Shown here: positions 6,099 to 10,272 of the stretch, piece after piece | Layout of the letters: every line of letters starts with the position of its first letter | Numbering within the stretch: position 1 is the stretch's first letter | Assembly: GCA_024638355.1 (NCBI GenBank) | Contig: JAHEKO010000065.1 | Location: forward strand, 2,364-12,635 | DNA from: Acidobacteriota bacterium | GTDB taxonomy: Bacteria; Acidobacteriota; Thermoanaerobaculia; Multivoradales; JAHEKO01 | Direction of reading: 5' to 3' | DNA: 10,272 bases | Notes under the pieces: generated by a model | Seen by the model: the letters and a program-made list of their open reading frames with translations, nothing else | Told to the model about the DNA's origin: nothing | Database searches by the model: none | Position numbers and translations under genes: made by a program

Positions 6099-7145
6099 CC
6101 CGATCGGCTCGAGGCCGAAGACGCCGCCGTGAGGCGCGGTCGCCCGGAGCGCGCTCTCGGCGTGCTTCTCGACCACCGGCAGCACCCGCGCGCCGACCAT
6201 CTCGGCGGTCGCGACGACGGTGAGGTAACGGAAACGGCGCGGCGTGCTGTCGCTCCACGACTTGCGGCCCGGCAGGTTGAGCAGATAAGCGGCCGGTCGC
6301 TCGACGGCGGGATCGGGCGGCTCGAGTCCGGCGAACACCAGCGCCTTGGCGCCCTCCTTGCGGCCGAAGACGATGTTGGCGTAACCGACAACCTCCTCAC
6401 CCCAGTCGAACGTTACGGTATGGCCGAGCGGCGGCGAGCTGACGTCGGGCGGCGCCAGCTTCCGCCAGCGTTCCTGGGAAACGCCCGACCTCGCCCGCGG
6501 CGCGTGAATCCCGCCATCGACCGCAACCCGTTCGGCGAATCCGGGCGTCGCTCCTTCGACCCGCGGCAGACCCCAACGGCCAACCGGCGGCGTCGACCAG
6601 ACGCGCGGCGCCTCGACCTCCCTCACGGAGCCGGCCGGCGCCAGCAGCTCGGCACTGTAGGTACGGGCGACGCTCCAGCTCTCGTCGCTGACCAGCCGCA
6701 GCGGCTCTGCCCCCTCGACCTGCAGGTCGAGCAGAAAGCCTCCCACGCCGCGCCCGCTGCGCAGCTCCGCCGCGACCCGGTTGGTGCCCGGCCCGAGGAG
6801 ATAGCCGACCTCGTAGGTCGCCAGCGGCTCGCCGTCCCGGTAGCTGTCGGCGCCGACCAGCTCGCCGTTGACGTAGAGGAAGTACGCCTCATCGGCGCGA
6901 CACGAGATTCGAGCCCGCCCCGGGAAGCCCGCCAGCTCGAAATCCCGAAAGACGAAGAACGACACGCCGGCGGCTCCGTCCCCGGGCTCGGCCCAGATCC
7001 ACTTCGCCGCGGCGGTAGGCGGTCCGAAAGCGGCGTAGGCGCGGTGCAGGCCGCGTTCGGCGAGTGCCAGGATCGGCAGCGCCAGGACCAGAAGCAGCCA
7101 CGCCCTGGACGAGCCGAGGAGTGCCCGAACGGGTTGGCGCGCCAT
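6021..7145 (-). CDS. Membrane-anchored GH78 alpha-L-rhamnosidase-like beta-sandwich protein without catalytic domain
   Basis: 374 residues from ATG at 7145. A hydrophobic segment (~15-31) is a signal anchor or uncleaved signal. Residues ~48-160 resemble the N-terminal domain of bacterial alpha-L-rhamnosidases (Bac_rhamnosid_N): KWIWAEP, FFVFRDFEL, AYFLYVNGELVG, TYEVGYLLGPGTNRVAAEL, LVSDESWSV. Residues ~240-315 resemble the next GH78 beta-sandwich: VTFDWGEEVVGYANI, GAKALVFAG, RRFRYLTVVA (the 'FRY' motif). The (alpha/alpha)6 barrel that carries the catalytic acids should follow but the protein ends after ~60 more residues. So hydrolase activity is not expected; a carbohydrate-binding or scaffold role is inferred. 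The stop lies inside the prenyl synthase gene. The start is 7 bases from TAGAAT with no ribosome site. Confidence 0.7.
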   Translation of the reverse strand: MARQPVRALLGSSRAWLLLVLALPILALAERGLHRAYAAFGPPTAAAKWIWAEPGDGAAGVSFFVFRDFELAGFPGRARISCRADEAYFLYVNGELVGADSYRDGEPLATYEVGYLLGPGTNRVAAELRSGRGVGGFLLDLQVEGAEPLRLVSDESWSVARTYSAELLAPAGSVREVEAPRVWSTPPVGRWGLPRVEGATPGFAERVAVDGGIHAPRARSGVSQERWRKLAPPDVSSPPLGHTVTFDWGEEVVGYANIVFGRKEGAKALVFAGLEPPDPAVERPAAYLLNLPGRKSWSDSTPRRFRYLTVVATAEMVGARVLPVVEKHAESALRATAPHGGVFGLEPIGLRPPVEDEIRSELERLASVAAGEGV

Positions 7146-7152
7146 GGCCCGG

Positions 7153-7158
7153 ATTCTA
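7153..7158 (-). promoter_or_regulatory. -10-like TAGAAT, 7 bases before the minus-strand start (leaderless-type)
   Basis: The plus strand reads ATTCTA; the minus strand reads TAGAAT, then ccgggcc, then ATG. The hexamer is identical to the one at 1275-1280 and the spacing differs by one base. There is no Shine-Dalgarno sequence and no good -35. Confidence 0.5.
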
Positions 7159-7209
7159 GCCTGATGCTTTCCCCGATCTTCTACCGCGCGGCGGCCTGGC
7201 CCGCGCCCG

Positions 7210-7238
7210 TTGTGCCGGCTTCGCTTTTCGGCCAGAAT
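7210..7238 (+). promoter_or_regulatory. Promoter TTGTGC-17-CAGAAT, 8 bases before GTG start (leaderless-type)
   Basis: TTGTGC (7210-7215) keeps the TTG of the -35 consensus and is exactly 17 bases from CAGAAT (7233-7238), which keeps four of six -10 positions. Eight bases (ctcctccg) follow before the GTG at 7247; they are pyrimidine-rich, the opposite of a ribosome site. Confidence 0.5.
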
Positions 7239-7246
7239 CTCCTCCG

Positions 7247-7708
7247 GTGACGTCTGCGAGCCCGATCGAGCCGGACGCGCCGGTACCCGCGCTTGCCGTC
7301 ATCGCTCTGGTGGCGCTGGTCGCGGCGATCTTGACCGCGGTGGTCCACTACCGGCCACGGCCACGGCCCCAGCCGGCGCGCCCGCCGGCCGCGGTCGCCG
7401 AGCCGCCCGCCGAGATCGAGCCCGAGGCCCCGACCGCCGCCGTGCTGATCGACGCCATTCCCTGGGGCCGCCTCGAGCGGATCGAGTCGGCGAGCGGCGA
7501 GCTGCTGCCGCTCCCCGAGCCGCAGGAGACTCCGGTGCTGCTCGAGCTGCCGGTGGGCGACTGGCGGGTGGCGCTCTCCAACCCCCGCTTCGACGGCGAG
7601 CGAAGCTGCGACCTGAGCCTGGCCGCGGACGCCCGTGGCGACTGCCTGGTCGAGTTCGAGCGGCTGACCGTGGACCAGTACTTCCGGGAAGCCGGCTGGT
7701 GGCGTTGA
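7247..7708 (+). CDS. Single-pass membrane protein with PEGA-like domain
   Basis: 153 residues from GTG 7247. A short cytoplasmic N-terminus is followed by one membrane segment (~14-34), an Arg/Pro then Pro/Ala/Glu-rich linker (~36-63), and a small beta-rich domain (~65-140). That domain has VLIDAIPWGRLERI, then ETPVLLELPVGDWRVAL, close to the PEGA pattern (NAIPWG ... TPl ... LPaG.y.V) that often occurs beside or within bacterial Ser/Thr kinases and is thought to lie outside the membrane. C121 and C133 could form a disulfide there. The end (TVDQYFREAGWW) looks like a conserved tail, but I cannot name it. The gene overlaps the following one by 10 bases, so they are a likely pair. No enzymatic motif is seen; a structural or binding role is inferred. 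Confidence 0.7.
   Translation: MTSASPIEPDAPVPALAVIALVALVAAILTAVVHYRPRPRPQPARPPAAVAEPPAEIEPEAPTAAVLIDAIPWGRLERIESASGELLPLPEPQETPVLLELPVGDWRVALSNPRFDGERSCDLSLAADARGDCLVEFERLTVDQYFREAGWWR
7686..7691 (+). promoter_or_regulatory. Ribosome binding site for the TPR/coiled-coil gene
   Basis: GGGAAG ends 7 bases before GTG 7699, favouring that start over TTG 7705, which overlaps the upstream stop as TTGA and would be 13 bases away. Confidence 0.4.
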
Positions 7709-8946
7709 CCCGCTCGCTGGGCCGCCGGCTGCCGGTGCTGCTCGCAGCGCTCGCGCTGGCGCTGGCCGCGCCGGCTGTTCGAGCCAGCCTGCGACAGACC
7801 TACGCCGAGGCTCTCGCGGCAATGCAGGCCGAGAGCTGGCCGCAAGCCGAGCGGCTCTTCCGCGCCGCGATCGAGCTGCGCTCCAGCGAGGCCCGCAGGC
7901 TGACTCTCAAACGCATCCACCAGCCCTACCTTCCCCACTACTACCTCGGCGCCGTGCTCGCCCGCCAGGGAGACTGTCGCGGAGCACTCGAAGCGTGGCA
8001 GCGTTCGCAGGAGCAGCAGGTGGTCGCCGCGATCGGCCTCCAGCAGGAGCTCGACCGTCGGCGCATGGCCTGCGAGAGCAGGCTCGAGCGGCTGGCCGAG
8101 CGCGCCGCGGAGACCGAGGCGCTGCTGACCGCGGCCGCCAGCCAGGCCGAGCGCCTCGGGCAGCCGGAGCGCGCGCACCTGCTGGGCCTCGGCTACGAGG
8201 GCGGTTTCGGCACAGTCGGCCAGCGACTGGACGCGGCGCGTGAGGCGATCACCGAGAGCCGAGAGGAGATGCGGCGAGCGCAGGCGAGTCAGGACCTGGA
8301 GCTCGCCACCGCAACGCTCGAGCGGGCACGCGAGACGGCACGAGAGCTCGACGCGGCGCTCGAGGAGATCGAGCGCCTCGACCGGGAGGTGGCCGCCGCG
8401 CGAGCGACGAAGCGCGACCGGATCGAGGAGGTGCGAGAGCTGGCGCGCCGAGTGGACGGAATGCTGCGCTCGCGGAGCCCGCTGCCGCCCGCGCTGCGCG
8501 GTCGTCGCCAGCGGCTCGAGTCGCTCCTGTCGATCGCCCTCGCGCTGCCGGAGACCGCCACCCTGAAGCAGATCGCCGGGCTCGAGCGCGGGCTGCTCAC
8601 CTTCAAGGGGCAGCTCCAGCGCTCGGCGGCGCCGCCGCCCGGGACGCTCCGCTCGGGGGCGATCGCTTTCCTGCGCGCCGACTACCGGGCCGTGCTCGAG
8701 CGTCTGGAAAAGATTCCCTATGGCAGCGGCAAGGCGCGGGCGCACTGCTTGCTGCTGCGCTCGGCCGCCGCGTTCGCCCTGCACGTCGCCGGCGGCGAGG
8801 CCGACTCCGCGCTGCTCGAGCGGGCCCGGGCGGACGCCGCCGCGGCGCGCCGGAACGTGGCCGATCTGCGACCGACGACGAGCGCCTTTTCGCCGCGCTT
8901 CGTGCGCTTCTTCGAAGCCGCGGCGGGTCCGGTCCCTGGAGCCTAG
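7699..8946 (+). CDS. Exported TPR / coiled-coil protein of unknown function
   Basis: 415 residues from GTG 7699. A signal peptide (~1-29, RRLPVLLAALALALAAPAVRA) is followed by a TPR-like region (~32-110): TYAEALAAMQAESWPQAERL, then LPHYYLGAVLARQGDCRGAL. A long Glu/Arg-rich helical stretch (~113-255) looks like a coiled coil with a break around LLGLGYEGGFGTVGQR. The C-terminal module (~315-405) has FLRADYRAVLERLE, a helix pair around LLLRSAAAFALHVAGG, and ends TSAFSPRFVRFF, which looks like a conserved terminal motif. Probably periplasmic. It overlaps the PEGA-like gene by 10 bases and ends 17 bases before gdhA. Inferred: it forms a scaffold or sensor complex with the membrane PEGA-like protein through its TPRs. 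It shares only the general TPR theme with the kinase at the left edge. Confidence 0.75.
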   Translation: MALTRSLGRRLPVLLAALALALAAPAVRASLRQTYAEALAAMQAESWPQAERLFRAAIELRSSEARRLTLKRIHQPYLPHYYLGAVLARQGDCRGALEAWQRSQEQQVVAAIGLQQELDRRRMACESRLERLAERAAETEALLTAAASQAERLGQPERAHLLGLGYEGGFGTVGQRLDAAREAITESREEMRRAQASQDLELATATLERARETARELDAALEEIERLDREVAAARATKRDRIEEVRELARRVDGMLRSRSPLPPALRGRRQRLESLLSIALALPETATLKQIAGLERGLLTFKGQLQRSAAPPPGTLRSGAIAFLRADYRAVLERLEKIPYGSGKARAHCLLLRSAAAFALHVAGGEADSALLERARADAAAARRNVADLRPTTSAFSPRFVRFFEAAAGPVPGA

Positions 8947-8953
8947 CCGGCTG

Positions 8954-8958
8954 GGAGG
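8954..8958 (+). promoter_or_regulatory. Ribosome binding site of gdhA
   Basis: GGAGG lies 5 bases before ATG 8964. The 17-base gap after the TPR gene leaves no room for a separate promoter there, so gdhA is read from upstream or from a promoter inside the TPR gene. Confidence 0.7.
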
Positions 8959-8963
8959 AAATC

Positions 8964-10272
8964 ATGCCGAAGAGTGGACGCGACGACATCAAGCACTTCA
9001 TGCGCGGCCTGATCAAGCGCAACCCGGAAGAGCCCGAGTTCCACCAGGCGGTACGGGAGGTGGCGGAGAGCCTGCTCCCCTTCACTCGCGAGCATCCCGA
9101 GTACCGCAAGGCGCAGATCCTCGAGCGGATGACCGAGCCCGATCGAATCGTCATCTTTCGAGTCACCTGGGAGGACGACGCCGGTCGCTTCCACGCCAAC
9201 CGCGCGTGGAGGGTCCAGTTCAACAACTCGATCGGACCGTACAAGGGCGGGCTGCGGTTCCATCCCGAGGTCAATCTGAGCGTGCTCAAGTTTCTCGGCT
9301 TCGAGCAGACCTTCAAGAACAGCCTCACCGGCCTGCCGATCGGCGGCGCCAAGGGCGGATCCAACTTCGATCCGAAGGGCAAGAGCGATCGCGAGGTCAT
9401 GCGCTTCTGTCAATCGCTGATGCTCGAGCTACATCGCCACATCGGCGACGACATCGACGTCCCCGCCGGCGACATCGGGGTCGGGCGCCGCGAGATCAGC
9501 TACCTGTTCGGGCAGTTCAAGCGGCTCGAGAACCGCTTCGCCGGCATCCTCACCGGCAAGGGCCTCTCTTTCGGCGGCAGCCTGATCCGCACCGAGGCCA
9601 CCGGCTACGGCGCCGTCTATTTCATGGAGGAGATGCTCGGCCAACGCGGCGAGGGTCTGGAGGGCAAGACCTGCGTCGTCTCCGGCGCCGGCAACGTCGC
9701 CCTCTACGCCATCGAGAAGCTGAGCCAGCTCGGCGCGCGCGTCGTCACCGTCTCCGACTCGAGCGGCTTCGTCCACGACGCCGACGGCATCCAGGGCGAC
9801 AAGCTCGAGTGGCTCAAGGAGCTGAAGGAGGTCCGGCGCGGACGCGTGGCCGAGTACGCCGAGCGGTTCGGTTGCGACTTCCACGCCGGAAAACGGCCCT
9901 GGCGCGTGCCTTGCGACCTCGCCTTCCCCTGCGCCACCCAGAACGAGATCGACGGCGACGACGCCAAGTCCCTGCTCGCCAACGGCCTGATCGGGCTGGC
10001 CGAAGGAGCCAACATGCCGAGCACCCTCGACGCTCAGCGGCGCTTCCACGCCGAGCGGATCCTCTTCGGCCCCGCCAAGGCGGCCAACGCCGGCGGCGTC
10101 GCCGTCTCGGCGCTGGAGCAGAGCCAGAACGCCCTGCGCATCTCCTGGTCACGCGACGAGGTCGACAGCCGGTTGCGCAAGATCATGACCGACATCCACG
10201 AGAAGTGCGTCCGCTGGGGCACCGAGGAAGACGGCTACGTCGACTACGTGCGGGGCGCCAACATCGGCGGCT
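8964..10272 (+). CDS. gdhA: NADP-type glutamate dehydrogenase (3' partial)
   Basis: Cytoplasmic hexameric enzyme that makes glutamate from 2-oxoglutarate and ammonium with NADPH. 436 codons are present; the family is about 445-450 residues, so only the last dozen or so are cut off at the window edge (it ends in YVRGANIGG). It follows E. coli GdhA closely. Glutamate-binding and catalytic residues are in GPYKGGLRFHP (K94), EQTFKNSL (K118), PIGGAKGGS (K130) and VPAGDIGVG (catalytic D170). The cofactor domain begins near SLIRTEATGYG, with the glycine loop VSGAGNVALYAIEK (~239-252) and TVSDSSG, where the Ser-rich turn fits NADP(H) preference. Also present: PCATQNEID, AEGANMPST and PAKAANAGGVA. Two small differences from E. 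coli are Asn134 for Asp in GGSDFDP and Thr210 for Pro in IRPEATG; neither removes a catalytic residue. Confidence 0.96.
   Translation, partial: MPKSGRDDIKHFMRGLIKRNPEEPEFHQAVREVAESLLPFTREHPEYRKAQILERMTEPDRIVIFRVTWEDDAGRFHANRAWRVQFNNSIGPYKGGLRFHPEVNLSVLKFLGFEQTFKNSLTGLPIGGAKGGSNFDPKGKSDREVMRFCQSLMLELHRHIGDDIDVPAGDIGVGRREISYLFGQFKRLENRFAGILTGKGLSFGGSLIRTEATGYGAVYFMEEMLGQRGEGLEGKTCVVSGAGNVALYAIEKLSQLGARVVTVSDSSGFVHDADGIQGDKLEWLKELKEVRRGRVAEYAERFGCDFHAGKRPWRVPCDLAFPCATQNEIDGDDAKSLLANGLIGLAEGANMPSTLDAQRRFHAERILFGPAKAANAGGVAVSALEQSQNALRISWSRDEVDSRLRKIMTDIHEKCVRWGTEEDGYVDYVRGANIGG

Larger units (their letters stand above)
7146..7246. promoter_or_regulatory. Divergent intergenic region with two promoters
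   Basis: 101 bases separate the divergent starts at 7145 (minus) and 7247 (plus). Each side ends in a -10-like hexamer close to its start codon. The middle holds no clear repeat or RNA structure that I can see. Confidence 0.55.

Noticed and set aside
6104..6118. Hairpin TCGGC-tcgag-GCCGA as terminator of the prenyl synthase gene
   Set aside because: Only a 5-bp stem, no T-run, and it lies in the coding sequence of the opposite gene; CTCGAG-like strings are common here as Leu-Glu codons.
7351..7393. Short repetitive cggcca-type string
   Set aside because: It encodes the Arg/Pro-rich linker of the PEGA-like protein; not an array of independent repeats.
7348..8784. 478-codon minus-strand open frame
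   Set aside because: It spans two plus-strand genes with signal peptide, PEGA and TPR features; the product is Arg/Gln/Leu-rich low complexity.
9429..10049. Minus-strand open frame opposite gdhA
   Set aside because: Antisense shadow of a well-conserved enzyme gene.

Overview
This is a GC-rich (about two thirds G+C by eye), densely coded bacterial chromosome segment with ordinary housekeeping genes interleaved with envelope and secreted proteins. Several features fit an Acidobacteriota-like or similar environmental Gram-negative bacterium: a membrane Ser/Thr kinase with an extracytoplasmic TPR region, a PEGA-like membrane protein paired with a secreted TPR/coiled-coil protein, a LolA-family carrier, and a long-chain polyprenyl diphosphate synthase. 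The phylum is an inference from gene style only. I see no mobile element, CRISPR array, tRNA or rRNA, and no gene-free stretch longer than about 100 bases.

Layout. 1-1232 (+) is the 3' part of a Ser/Thr protein kinase: end of the kinase domain, one membrane segment, Pro/Ala linker, TPR region. 1289-2071 (+) is an exported protein resembling zinc-dependent phospholipase C/S1-P1 nuclease but lacking some metal ligands. It is followed after 4 bases by purH (2076-3626), the bifunctional last enzyme of de novo IMP synthesis. 3679-4335 (+) is a LolA-family periplasmic protein. 4411-5070 (+) is an exported protein with a carboxypeptidase-regulatory-like beta-sandwich domain; it overlaps by four bases with a polyprenyl diphosphate synthase (5067-6098). 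On the minus strand, 7145-6021 encodes a membrane-anchored protein built from the two non-catalytic beta-sandwich domains of GH78 alpha-L-rhamnosidases; its 3' end overlaps the synthase convergently by 78 bases. From the same 101-base divergent spacer, a plus-strand unit runs: PEGA-like membrane protein (7247-7708), exported TPR/coiled-coil protein (7699-8946), and gdhA (8964 to the window edge), an NADP-type glutamate dehydrogenase missing only its last few residues.

Expression signals. Three genes that follow a real intergenic gap (starts 1289, 7145 minus, 7247) have a (T/C)AGAAT -10-like hexamer only 7-8 bases before the start codon and no Shine-Dalgarno sequence, the arrangement expected for leaderless mRNAs. 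Genes inside runs (purH, the TPR protein, gdhA) have purine-rich ribosome sites instead. The promoter at 1275 is overlapped by a perfect 7-bp inverted repeat with an 8-base spacer. A TATAAT box at 4350 overlaps the most upstream ATG of the 4411-5070 gene, which suggests the real start is a downstream CTG preceded by GGGGAGG.

The window does not show an obvious new defence or biosynthetic system. The best leads are the leaderless-promoter pattern, the operator-like dyad, the catalytic-domain-free GH78-like protein, the metal-ligand-depleted phospholipase-like protein next to purH, and the PEGA/TPR pair.
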